Source: Dechloromonas hortensis (lineage in GTDB: Bacteria; Pseudomonadota; Gammaproteobacteria; Burkholderiales; Rhodocyclaceae). From it: a stretch of DNA of 64,000 nucleotides. The stretch spans positions 122,561-186,560 of the forward strand of contig NZ_SSSQ01000008.1 of assembly GCF_009469765.1 (NCBI RefSeq), written 5' to 3'. Below, one piece after another: positions 20,204 to 28,187 of the stretch; position 1 is the first letter of the stretch; the number at the start of each line of letters is the position of its first letter. Made by a program: the position numbers and the translations under genes. The notes beneath the pieces are model-generated. The model was not told where the DNA came from. It ran no database searches and saw only the letters and a program-made list of their open reading frames with translations.

Positions 20204-21217
20204 ATGACCCTGCAACAAAACGTCGACCTCAGCCCTTTCAACACGCTCGCCCTCCCGGGCCAGGCAGCCCGCTACCAAAAGATTACCGCTCCCGGCCAGT
20301 TGGCGGCCGCCGAGTTACGCGCCGCCCGCCGCTTCATCCTTGGCGGCGGCAGCAATCTGGTGCTGACCGGGGATTTTGACGGTCTGGTGCTGCACATGGC
20401 GATTCCCGGCAAGCGCCTGCTGCGCGAGGATGCCGAGGCCTGGTATGTCGAGGCCGCAGCCGGCGAGAACTGGCATGACTTCGTGCAGTGGACCCTGGCC
20501 CAGGGCTGGCCGGGGCTGGAAAACCTGAGCCTGATTCCCGGCCTGGTCGGCGCCGCGCCGATCCAGAACATCGGCGCCTACGGGCTGGAAGTCGGCGAAC
20601 TGCTGCATTCGCTGAGCGCCTGGGATTTCGAAAAACAGTGTTTTTTGACCGTCGACCGCAAGGATTGCCGTTTTGCCTACCGCGACAGCCTGTTCAAGCA
20701 AGAAGGCTGGCATTTGAGCGGCCGGCTGGCCATCGTCTCGGTGATTTTCCGCCTGCCGAAAGCCTGGCAGGCCAATATCCGCTACGCCGATGTCGCCCAG
20801 GAACTGGCCAGCCAGGCCATCGGCACGCCGACGCCGCAGGACATCGCCGCCGCGATCAGTGCCGTGCGCCAGCGCAAGCTGCCCGACCCGGCGCTGATCC
20901 CGAACAGCGGCAGCTTTTTCCACAACCCGGTGGTCAGCCCGGCCCAGGCCGCAACGCTGGCCGCCGAGCACCCCGGCCTGCCGCGCTATCCGCAGGCCGA
21001 CGGCCGGGTCAAGCTGGCCGCCGGCTGGCTGATCGAGCAGGCAGGCTGGAAAGGCAAGGCGCTCGGCCCGGTCGGCATGTACGAAAAACAGGCCCTGGTC
21101 CTGGTCAACCACGGCGGTGCTCGCGGCGAGGATGTCAAACGGACGATGGCGGCGGTGCAGGCCGCGGTCAGGGCGAAGTTTGCGGTGGATCTGACGCCGG
21201 AACCGATATTTCTCTAA
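20204..21217 (+). CDS. murB: UDP-N-acetylenolpyruvoylglucosamine reductase
   Basis: The 337-residue cytoplasmic flavoenzyme reduces UDP-GlcNAc-enolpyruvate to UDP-MurNAc for peptidoglycan. The FAD-binding region has [34 protein letters not shown] contains the family signature. The catalytic Ser is in [11 protein letters not shown], and the C-terminal Glu region is in [10 protein letters not shown]. Size and layout match the E. coli type. It overlaps the convergent amidase gene by 50 bases at the 3' end. Confidence 0.95.
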   Translation: MTLQQNVDLSPFNTLALPGQAARYQKITAPGQLAAAELRAARRFILGGGSNLVLTGDFDGLVLHMAIPGKRLLREDAEAWYVEAAAGENWHDFVQWTLAQGWPGLENLSLIPGLVGAAPIQNIGAYGLEVGELLHSLSAWDFEKQCFLTVDRKDCRFAYRDSLFKQEGWHLSGRLAIVSVIFRLPKAWQANIRYADVAQELASQAIGTPTPQDIAAAISAVRQRKLPDPALIPNSGSFFHNPVVSPAQAATLAAEHPGLPRYPQADGRVKLAAGWLIEQAGWKGKALGPVGMYEKQALVLVNHGGARGEDVKRTMAAVQAAVRAKFAVDLTPEPIFL

Positions 21218-21905
21218 CCGACAGGCAGGCCGCGATGCCGGTCGCCACGGCGTCGGCCATCCGCGCCTGGCGTTCCGGGTCGCGCAGTTCCAGCTCCTCC
21301 TCGCGATGCTTGATGACGCCGGCCTCGAACAGCACGGCCGGCAGCGTCGTCCGGTAGAGCACCACCAGATTGTCGTAGTACCAGACGCCATTTTCGGCAT
21401 CGGCCGCCAGATGCCGGCGACCGTGCCAGGTGGACGGCACGAAGCCGGCCCGGCGCAGCATGGCGCCAATGGTCGAAGCGCAGCGCAGGCTGGTCGACAG
21501 GTCCGGGTTCTGCGCCGAGACGAAAATGCCGTAGCCGCGCTTGACCTCGGTGTAGCTCGCCTCGCGACCATCCCAGTCCCAGAACTGCAGCCAGGCTTCG
21601 CTGATCGAGTCGTGGTGGATTGAAATGAAGAAGTCACTTCCCCTAGCCTGAGCCGGCCGCGCCGCCAGGCTGCCGATATCGCCGGCGAAGTTTATTTCGG
21701 CGACATTCAGTTGCCGGCTGCGCAGCGCTTCGGCGAGCACGCCGGCAAAGACCTGGTTGAACTCGAATTCCGGACGACCACGAGCGCTCAGTGCGCCGCT
21801 ATCCTTGACACCATGGCCGACATCGACGGCGACCAGGGCCGGCGCGGCGAGTGCGGCGGTCGACCAGAGCAAGAGGGCAAAAATCGTCGGGCGGCGGAAA
21901 GGCAT
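21168..21905 (-). CDS. N-acetylmuramoyl-L-alanine amidase (Amidase_3)
   Basis: The 245-residue protein has a signal peptide (to about residue 21) and an Amidase_3 zinc hydrolase domain. Zinc ligands are His31 in [10 protein letters not shown], Glu46 in GRPEFEFN, and a His in ISIHHDS (94-100). The catalytic Glu is in [15 protein letters not shown]. It cleaves the amide between N-acetylmuramate and the stem peptide in the periplasm. The gene stands alone, convergent with murB (50-base overlap) and divergent from the cytochrome gene. Confidence 0.92.
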   Translation of the reverse strand: MPFRRPTIFALLLWSTAALAAPALVAVDVGHGVKDSGALSARGRPEFEFNQVFAGVLAEALRSRQLNVAEINFAGDIGSLAARPAQARGSDFFISIHHDSISEAWLQFWDWDGREASYTEVKRGYGIFVSAQNPDLSTSLRCASTIGAMLRRAGFVPSTWHGRRHLAADAENGVWYYDNLVVLYRTTLPAVLFEAGVIKHREEELELRDPERQARMADAVATGIAACLSVREISVPASDPPQTSP

Positions 21906-21961
21906 GCGTAAATTATCGCGGCAATTTAAGATACGCGCCCGACCATAGCCGAGATTTGCCG

Positions 21962-22330
21962 ATGCGTCCGCTCCTAGCCCTGCTTGCCATGATTGCCCTG
22001 CCCGCTCTCGCCGAAGACAAGAGCGGGGCCGAGGTTTATGAATCGACCTGCAAGGAGTGCCACGGCGACGGCAAACTGAATGCGCCGCGGCTCGGCGACA
22101 GCAAACGCTGGGGCGGGCTGGTTCGCGAAGGCCTCAACGAACTGGTACCAACCGCCCTGCGTGGTATCCGCCAGATGCCAGCGAAGGGCGGCAACCCGGC
22201 CCTGAGCGATCTCGAAGTCGCCCGTGGCGTCATCTTCATGGCCAATGCCGGCGGCGGCAAATTCAGTGAACCGACGCCGGCCGATATCGCCCGCTGGCGC
22301 AAGAAAGCCGATGCCAGCAAGAAGAAATGA
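21962..22330 (+). CDS. small c-type cytochrome (cytochrome c5-like)
   Basis: The 122-residue protein has a signal peptide (to about residue 17) and one heme-binding CKECH motif (30-34). Met72 in RQMPAKGGNPALSD fits the axial ligand of cytochrome c5. One heme is expected. It probably carries electrons in the periplasm; no partner oxidase is next to it. The start is ATG 21962; the open frame extends upstream only as antisense to the amidase. The next gene begins 1 base after the stop. Confidence 0.9.
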   Translation: MRPLLALLAMIALPALAEDKSGAEVYESTCKECHGDGKLNAPRLGDSKRWGGLVREGLNELVPTALRGIRQMPAKGGNPALSDLEVARGVIFMANAGGGKFSEPTPADIARWRKKADASKKK

Positions 22331-22331
22331 G

Positions 22332-22706
22332 ATGCCGCAACTGACCGTTTTCGCCACCGCCAACCCGGAACCGAGCTACGACCGGCCGCGCCCGGAGCGC
22401 CTGCTCGCCGGCAATCCGCTGCGCACGACGCACGAACACTTTCTTGCCCCGGGCGGCGACCTGTCAGCCGGTATCTGGGCTTGCGAACCGGGCGCCTGGC
22501 AGATCGCCTTCGCACCCGGCAAGGACGAGTTCTTCTGCGTCATCGAAGGCCGCCTGCGCATTACCGACGCCGCCGGCCACGCCAGCGAATTCGGCCCGGG
22601 CGACGCCTGTGTCATTCCCGGCGGCTTTACGGGCACCTTCGAAGTCCTGCAGGCCGTCCGCAAGCACTACGTCGTGCTGGAACGTCCAGCCGGAAGTGCG
22701 CTATAG
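22332..22706 (+). CDS. cupin-domain protein
   Basis: The 124-residue protein is a single cupin of the DUF861 type (GKDEFFCVIEGRLRITDAAG and FGPGDACVIPGGFTGTFEVL). The usual metal-binding His-x-His of the first motif is absent; the second motif also lacks its His. It may bind a small ligand rather than catalyse. It follows the cytochrome gene with a 1-base gap, so both are co-transcribed. The function is unknown. Confidence 0.75.
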   Translation: MPQLTVFATANPEPSYDRPRPERLLAGNPLRTTHEHFLAPGGDLSAGIWACEPGAWQIAFAPGKDEFFCVIEGRLRITDAAGHASEFGPGDACVIPGGFTGTFEVLQAVRKHYVVLERPAGSAL

Positions 22707-22737
22707 TTTTCGGCCTGACCAAGGAGCAAACCCCATA

Positions 22738-23307
22738 ATGACCGAGCCTTCCAGCCTGCCGCGCGGCACCAGCGCCCACATGCCCGACCTGAACTGGAGC
22801 CAAGTCCGCGAAACGGTGCTGATGCTGGAACTGGCGGCGATGCAAATCGAGTCGGCGATGAAGGACAGCAACAGCTCGGTCGAAGTGCTGACCAACTCCT
22901 TCACCACCATGGCCGGCTACATGCAGACCATCTCCGACACCATCCAGACCCTGCCCGACGACGGCGCGGTCGGCCAGGCCAAGCAGAACCTGGGCGGTGT
23001 GTCAGAACACGTGTCGAGCATGGTGCACCAGGCGATCATCGCCTTCCAGTTCTACGACAAGCTGGTTCAGCGCCTGGCCCACGTCGGCCTCAGCTTGGGC
23101 GAGCTGAGCGACCTGGTAGCCGATACCGGCCGCCTGTTCAACCCGACCGAATGGGTCGGCCTGCAGGGCCGGATCAAGGCCAAGTATTCGACTCGCGAGG
23201 AAATCGCCATGTTCGACGCGGTCATGCAGGGCATGCCGGTACAACAGGCGATCGAGCAGTTCATGGCCGACATGAAAGAGAAGAGCGACGATATCGAGCT
23301 CTTCTGA
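22738..23307 (+). CDS. helical protein with a CheZ/chemoreceptor-like motif
   Basis: The 189-residue protein is all-helical with no signal peptide. The region MVHQAIIAFQFYDKLVQRL (about 100-118) resembles the x-x-FQ-F/D-x-x-x-Q motif found in CheZ and in signalling tips of some chemoreceptors. I cannot name a family and would describe it as a possible chemotaxis or motility accessory factor by inference. AAGGAG is 11 bases ahead of ATG 22738; TATAGT at 22702-22707 could be a -10 element inside the end of the cupin gene. It is next to, but divergent from, DUF1840 on the other strand. Confidence 0.6.
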   Translation: MTEPSSLPRGTSAHMPDLNWSQVRETVLMLELAAMQIESAMKDSNSSVEVLTNSFTTMAGYMQTISDTIQTLPDDGAVGQAKQNLGGVSEHVSSMVHQAIIAFQFYDKLVQRLAHVGLSLGELSDLVADTGRLFNPTEWVGLQGRIKAKYSTREEIAMFDAVMQGMPVQQAIEQFMADMKEKSDDIELF

Positions 23308-23313
23308 GGCGAC

Positions 23314-23652
23314 TCAGAAGTCGGCCGCGGCACTCCACACGATGTGCGCATCGGGGCCGGAACGCGCCGTCCGCTCCAGCATGTCGATCAGCGGCCAGGC
23401 CCGCTGACGCAACACGATCACCGGCTCCTTCTTCTTTTTCAGTTCTTCCTCTTCGTCCTCGTCGACCGGCGGCGCCGCCTCTTCCGAACGCTGCACGGCC
23501 TGGCGCAAGGCATCGGCGGCCGGCTGCATCTCGGCCTGGGTGAACGTCCCACGCTTGGTCGTTTCCTTGCCGATGGCCTCAAGCAGCAGCTTGGCTGTTT
23601 CGGCGAACATCAGGACTTCGCTTGTTTCGCTTGATTCGAAGGTCACTAGCAT
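23314..23652 (-). CDS. DUF1840 domain protein
   Basis: The 112-residue protein begins MLVTFESSETSEVLMFAETA and contains an acidic stretch, VDEDEEEELKKKKEPV. It ends with LRQRAWPLIDMLERTARSG, the conserved part of DUF1840, a small proteobacterial family with no known function. It has no signal peptide. It lies tail-to-tail with the CheZ-like gene (6-base gap). It diverges from the methyltransferase gene. Confidence 0.85.
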   Translation of the reverse strand: MLVTFESSETSEVLMFAETAKLLLEAIGKETTKRGTFTQAEMQPAADALRQAVQRSEEAAPPVDEDEEEELKKKKEPVIVLRQRAWPLIDMLERTARSGPDAHIVWSAAADF

Positions 23653-23727
23653 ATTTTTTCCTTGGCTTTTTCCCGGTTGTCAGAGCGCCCGGCCTTCGTG
23701 CACAATGGATCGGGTGGGAGACAAATC

Positions 23728-24378
23728 ATGAAAACTAATATTACTGCGAATCCCCTGGAGACGGGGACCGATGAACTGGAGCGCTATGCGCTCGAAGAAT
23801 GCAACAAGCGGCAACGGGTCGAGCACCGGGTTTCGGTACTCATCCTGCCCGCCGGCAAAGGCGGATTGGCGGTCAAGTTCGCCGGCCTCGGCGCCCAGGT
23901 CACGGTGGTCGACGAAGAGTCGCGCCGCCAGGACATCGAAGGCCGCATTCTCGCCGCCGGACTGCGCGACGAGATCCACTTCACCGTCGGCTCGCTGACC
24001 GAACTGCCGGAAAATCTGTGCGGCGAACCCTTCGACATCATCGTCATTCGCCGCGGTCTGTGCGGCATGCGCTACGGCGAGGCGCGCCAGGTCGTGCGCC
24101 AGTTGATGCGCCGCCTGAAAATCGGCGGCAAGCTCTACCTGTCGATCCTCGGCCTGCATTCCGAACTGAGCGAAGCCTATGCCGGCTCGGAAGCACCGAT
24201 CGACCTGCGCTTTGCCGAACTGGCCCCGGCCATGATCAGCAAATACGGCATCCGCGGCCCGGTCTGCCTCTATAGCGAACGCAACCTGTTCATGCTGCTG
24301 CTCGAAGCCGGGGCCAGCGTGCTGCGCACGCTGACCACCACTTACGGCAACGTCAAGGGCATCGCCGTCCGCGTCTGA
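23728..24378 (+). CDS. class I SAM-dependent methyltransferase
   Basis: The 216-residue protein has a Rossmann-type methyltransferase fold, with the motif I region VLILPAGKGGLAVKFAGLGA and the acidic residues of VTVVDEESR. Motif II/III is GEPFDIIVIRRGL. The motif after strand 5 is LKIGGKLYLSILGLHSEL. Substrate is not evident, and the motif I glycines are less canonical than usual. The start ATG 23728 follows GGTGGGAGACAAATC. The next gene, a sugar kinase, starts 3 bases after the stop. Confidence 0.7.
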   Translation: MKTNITANPLETGTDELERYALEECNKRQRVEHRVSVLILPAGKGGLAVKFAGLGAQVTVVDEESRRQDIEGRILAAGLRDEIHFTVGSLTELPENLCGEPFDIIVIRRGLCGMRYGEARQVVRQLMRRLKIGGKLYLSILGLHSELSEAYAGSEAPIDLRFAELAPAMISKYGIRGPVCLYSERNLFMLLLEAGASVLRTLTTTYGNVKGIAVRV

Positions 24379-24381
24379 TCC

Positions 24382-25275
24382 GTGCGTCTCGGTATCGACC
24401 TCGGTGGCAGCAAGATCGAAATCATCGCCCTCGGCGACGACGGACAGGCGTTGCTGCGCCGGCGCGTTGCGACGCCGCAGGGCGACTACCCGGCGACGCT
24501 GCAGGCGGTGGCCGGCCTGGTCATCGCGGCTGAAAGCGAACTCGGCCGGCGCGGTACGCTCGGCATCGGCATTCCCGGTTCCGAGTCGCAGGCCAGCGGG
24601 CTGATCAAGAACGCCAATTCGACCTGCCTGATCGGCCAGCCGCTGCGCCAGGATCTGCAAAGCCTGTTGCAGCGCGAGGTGCGACTGGCCAACGATGCCA
24701 ACTGCTTTGCGCTGTCGGAAGCGATCGACGGCAGCGGTCGCGACGCAGAAATCGTCTTCGGGGTCATCCTCGGCACCGGCGTCGGCGGCGGCATCGTCGT
24801 CCGCCAGCAGGTGTTGACCGGCGCCAATGGCATTGCCGGCGAATGGGGGCATAACCCCTTGCCGCTGCCCGACACTGCCGATCTGCCGCTGCCGGCCTGT
24901 TATTGCGGCCGGGCCGGCTGTGTCGAAACCTACCTTTCCGGACCAGGAATGAGTGCCGACCACCGGCGCCACAACGGCGCAACGCTAAGCGCCGAGCAGA
25001 TCGAGCAGCGCGCGGCGGCCGGCGATGCCGCCTGCGAAGCGACGCTACAACGTTACGAAGCACGCCTGGGCCGGGCCCTGGCCGGCATCATCAACGTCCT
25101 TGATCCGCAGGTCATCGTCCTCGGCGGCGGCCTGTCGAAAATGCAGCGCCTCTACCGCAACCTGCCGGAGCGCTGCGGTCCACACATTTTTTCCGACGTT
25201 TTTTGCAACCGCATCCTGCCGCCGGCACATGGCGATTCCTCGGGGGTACGCGGCGCTGCCTGGTTGTGGAATTGA
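24382..25275 (+). CDS. mak: ROK-family fructokinase (Mak-like)
   Basis: The 297-residue sugar kinase carries the ROK pattern: IDLGGSKIEIIALGDDG at the N-terminus, ANDANCFALSEA, GTGVGGGIVV, and the zinc-binding CYCGRAGCVETYLSG. It follows E. coli Mak closely along its length (KNANSTCL, GEWGHNPLP, GDSSGVRGAAWLW). Mak phosphorylates fructose, and by weaker activity other hexoses. The start is GTG at 24382, after the methyltransferase stop. It is probably co-transcribed with that gene and with the MOSC gene downstream. Confidence 0.88.
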   Translation: MRLGIDLGGSKIEIIALGDDGQALLRRRVATPQGDYPATLQAVAGLVIAAESELGRRGTLGIGIPGSESQASGLIKNANSTCLIGQPLRQDLQSLLQREVRLANDANCFALSEAIDGSGRDAEIVFGVILGTGVGGGIVVRQQVLTGANGIAGEWGHNPLPLPDTADLPLPACYCGRAGCVETYLSGPGMSADHRRHNGATLSAEQIEQRAAAGDAACEATLQRYEARLGRALAGIINVLDPQVIVLGGGLSKMQRLYRNLPERCGPHIFSDVFCNRILPPAHGDSSGVRGAAWLWN

Positions 25276-25293
25276 TGGCAAAATCCGGCGACC

Positions 25294-25995
25294 ATGGCAA
25301 ACATCTCCCTTTTCATCGGCGGCATCCGGCCGCTGCCTGAGTCCGGTCGGCCGACCGGGATCTACAAACAAGCCGTCAGCAGCGCTCTCGAACTCGGTCC
25401 GGAAGGCTTCGTCGGCGATCAGCAGGCCGACCGTCGCGTGCACGGCGGCCCTGAAAAAGCCGTGCACCTCTACCCGAGCCGCCATTACGCCCGGCTTGCA
25501 GCGCGCTTCCCGGCGGCTGCCCCGCTGCTCGTGCCGGGCAGCCTCGGCGAAAACATCGCCACTACGGAGCTCGATGAAAACGACGTCCGCCTCGGCGAAA
25601 TCTGGTGCCTCGGCACCGCCCGGCTGCAAGTCTGCCAGCCGCGCAGCCCGTGCTGGAAAATCGACGAACGCTTCGCCTGCGACGGCATGGCCGCCTTCAT
25701 TGCCGAACAGCGGCTGACCGGCTGGTACTGGCGAGTCGTTACTCCCGGCCGGGTCGCCCCCGGCGACTGCCTGGAACGCGAAAGCGAGGCCAGTGCCCCG
25801 ACCCTGGCCGCCGCCATGCAACTATGGCAGGCCCACCGCCCCGACCCGGCCGCCCTCGCCCAACTGGTGGCGACTCCGGGCATTGCGCGGCACTGGCAAC
25901 AGAAAATCGACCAGCGGCTCGCCTGGCTCCGCCAGAACCCGGAACAAACGCCGGTCCCGGTCAAGGCGTTCCACGTGAAACCGGAGAACCTGTGA
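25294..25995 (+). CDS. yiiM: MOSC-domain protein YiiM
   Basis: The 233-residue protein has a MOSC domain that resembles YiiM, which detoxifies N-hydroxylated bases using a molybdenum cofactor. Signals include SLGENIATTELDENDVRLGE and the conserved Cys in QPRSPCWKID. The C-terminal 3-alpha domain follows. The GTG start of the next gene overlaps its stop, so they are translationally coupled. Confidence 0.86.
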   Translation: MANISLFIGGIRPLPESGRPTGIYKQAVSSALELGPEGFVGDQQADRRVHGGPEKAVHLYPSRHYARLAARFPAAAPLLVPGSLGENIATTELDENDVRLGEIWCLGTARLQVCQPRSPCWKIDERFACDGMAAFIAEQRLTGWYWRVVTPGRVAPGDCLERESEASAPTLAAAMQLWQAHRPDPAALAQLVATPGIARHWQQKIDQRLAWLRQNPEQTPVPVKAFHVKPENL

Positions 25996-27209
25996 TTCAG
26001 CCCGCCTCCCGCAAGCTGTGGCTCAGGCTTTTTGTGCCTTTTGCCGCCGGCTATTTCCTGTCCTACCTGTACCGCACGGTCAATGCCGTCCTCGGCCCGG
26101 TTCTCGCCCGCGAACTGAGCCTCGGCGACAACGCCCTCGGCCTGCTGACCAGTACCTATTTCCTCGCCTTCGGCATTGCCCAGTTACCACTCGGCATGCT
26201 GCTCGACCGTTTCGGCCCACGCCGCGTCGAGGCCGGCCTGCTGCTGCTTGCCGCCGCCGGCGCCGCCACCTTCGCGCTGTCCGACGAACTGGGGGGGCTG
26301 GCCATTGGCCGCGCCCTGATCGGCCTCGGCGTCTCGGCCTGCCTGATGGCCTCCTTCAAGGCTTTTGCCCAGTGGTTCCCGCCCGAACGCCAGGCCTCGC
26401 TGACCGGCCTGATCATGGCGGCCGGCGGGCTCGGCGCACTAGCCGCGTCAAAACCGCTCGAACTGGCCCTCGGCTTTGCCAGTTGGCGAGGCATCGCCCT
26501 CTCCCTGGCCGCCACCACGCTGCTGGTCGCCGCCCTGCTCTGGTTTCTCGTCCCGGACAAGGCCAGCGAAACCAAGGGAGCCGGCTTCGCCGAGCAACTG
26601 GCCGGCGTCAAAAGCATTTTCTCCAGTGCGCATTTCTGGCGTTATGCGCCGATGGGTTTCTGCTTCACCGGCGGCTTCATGGCCGTCCAGGGCCTCTGGG
26701 CCTCGCGCTGGATGATGGTGCTCGAGGGCATGGACGGTGCAGCAGTGGGCAGCCGGTTGACGCTAATCAGCGGCGCCATGCTGGCCGGTTTCCTGTTCAT
26801 GGGTTTCTTCGCGACGGCGCTGGTGCACCGCGGCATCAAGCTGGAAAAAGTCTATCTCGGCGCCATGTTGCTCGCCCTCGCCTGCTTCGCGCTCATCACC
26901 GGCCAGCCGACCCTGGCCGGCAACCTTCTGTGGCCGGTGCTTGGCGCCTGTTTCTCGCTCTCCAACATTGCCTATTCGCTGGTCGCCCAAGCCTTCCCGC
27001 CGGCGATGTCGGGGCGCGCCAATACCGCACTCAACCTGCTGGTCTTTGCCGGTGCCTTTGGACTGCAATGGGGCATCGGCGTCCTCGTCGACCTGTTGCA
27101 GGCCGGGGGCTGGACCGGCGACGCGGCTTTCCGCGCCGCCTTCTGCAGCCTGTTAGGCGCTCAGGTTCTGGCGCTCGGTTGGTTGCTGCGCCCCAACCGC
27201 CGGACTTGA
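25992..27209 (+). CDS. MFS transporter
   Basis: The 405-residue protein has about 12 membrane segments and the MFS loop motif GMLLDRFGPRRVEAG. The N-terminal part YLYRTVNAVLGPVLARELSL is typical of the glycerol-3-phosphate / nitrate-type or hexuronate-type MFS. The substrate is not clear. The start is GTG at 25992, with GGAGAACC just upstream and a 4-base overlap with yiiM. Its last 57 bases overlap the convergent EF-hand gene, an unusually long overlap. Confidence 0.83.
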   Translation: MIQPASRKLWLRLFVPFAAGYFLSYLYRTVNAVLGPVLARELSLGDNALGLLTSTYFLAFGIAQLPLGMLLDRFGPRRVEAGLLLLAAAGAATFALSDELGGLAIGRALIGLGVSACLMASFKAFAQWFPPERQASLTGLIMAAGGLGALAASKPLELALGFASWRGIALSLAATTLLVAALLWFLVPDKASETKGAGFAEQLAGVKSIFSSAHFWRYAPMGFCFTGGFMAVQGLWASRWMMVLEGMDGAAVGSRLTLISGAMLAGFLFMGFFATALVHRGIKLEKVYLGAMLLALACFALITGQPTLAGNLLWPVLGACFSLSNIAYSLVAQAFPPAMSGRANTALNLLVFAGAFGLQWGIGVLVDLLQAGGWTGDAAFRAAFCSLLGAQVLALGWLLRPNRRT

Positions 27210-28136
27210 GATGGCGAGGTCGACCTGCTGCAGCGAGCCGACCGCCCCCGCCTCGCTGAGATAGAGCCCGGCCGAGCGGATCTGGCCGAGCAATTCGTTG
27301 TCGGCGGTTTTTAGCGAAAACGGGGCGTCCACCGCAGCGGTATACAAGGCGCCGACGCCGCGCGAGGCGAGCGAGCCGAATTGGTCACCGGACCAGATGG
27401 CGAGCTGGTTCCAGGCGCTATCGCCTTCGTCGATCCAGCCATTGTGGTCGCTGTCGAGCTGGCTGAGATCGGCGAAACCATTGCCGCTGGCGACGCCGAA
27501 CAACTCGCTGCCATTGTCGGCCTTGCCGTTGCCATTGCGGTCGAAGACGAGAAAACCGCTACTCGCGCCAAGGCCGGGAATCTCCTCAAGCGTGCCATCG
27601 CCGTTGAGATCGAAGGCCATGCGCTCTTCGGTCAGCTCACAGGAATTGCCGTCGAAGCTGAGGACCAGCGGGTCGCGCAACTGGACGCTGGCGGATTCGC
27701 TGGTCGTTTTCCGGCTGCTGTAGTCGCGGGCCAGATCAAGCGAGTAGTCGAAGGCGATCGACCGGCCATCGGCGGTTTTTACCGTGCCGCTGCCGCAGAC
27801 GCTAGTCCGTTCCGATTCGGAAATGCATTCCGTCACCGTGCGCTGCCAGCTAATTTCCCGCGTCCGCGTCGGCAATTCGGCATCGACCGGCAAAGTCTCC
27901 GGAGCGGCAAGGTTTTCCTTGCATTTCTTGCCGTCGATTGCCGCCAGAATGGCATCGACCAGTTGCTGCAACAGCTTTTGCACACGCTCGCGGGCAGCGA
28001 CTTCATCTTCGCGGTTCTCCGCGGCGAGGCTCTTGAACAGTTGCCGGAAGTCCTGCACCGTGGTCGTTTCCAGCGTCTGGCTGCGCTCCGCCTCGTGCGT
28101 CGCCGCCAGTTGTACCGTCGATTCCTGGATTCTCAT
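27153..28136 (-). CDS. EF-hand-like calcium-binding repeat protein of unknown function
   Basis: The 327-residue protein has at least three Asp-rich calcium-binding loops: FDLNGDGTLEEI (175-186), FDRNGNGKADNGSELFG (198-214) and LDSDHNGWIDEGD (227-239). These resemble EF-hand/dockerin-like loops. No signal peptide is seen. The N-terminus (about 1-60) is a charged helical region; its middle contains several cysteines (Cys72, 104, 114, 166). The start ATG 28136 follows AAGGAGCGCAAC. It is in the same direction as priA (51-base gap) and overlaps the MFS gene by 57 bases. Similar proteins occur in proteobacteria without known function. Confidence 0.72.
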   Translation of the reverse strand: MRIQESTVQLAATHEAERSQTLETTTVQDFRQLFKSLAAENREDEVAARERVQKLLQQLVDAILAAIDGKKCKENLAAPETLPVDAELPTRTREISWQRTVTECISESERTSVCGSGTVKTADGRSIAFDYSLDLARDYSSRKTTSESASVQLRDPLVLSFDGNSCELTEERMAFDLNGDGTLEEIPGLGASSGFLVFDRNGNGKADNGSELFGVASGNGFADLSQLDSDHNGWIDEGDSAWNQLAIWSGDQFGSLASRGVGALYTAAVDAPFSLKTADNELLGQIRSAGLYLSEAGAVGSLQQVDLAISSPAVGAQQPTERQNLSA

Positions 28137-28187
28137 GTTGCGCTCCTTGCCAAGTTTGAAATGATTCCTCTGCAAGGGGCGTGCCGG

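Noticed and set aside
22224..22331. N-terminal extension of the cupin gene.
   Set aside because: The added residues are antisense-like and overlap the cytochrome c gene in another frame; the family start is ATG 22332.
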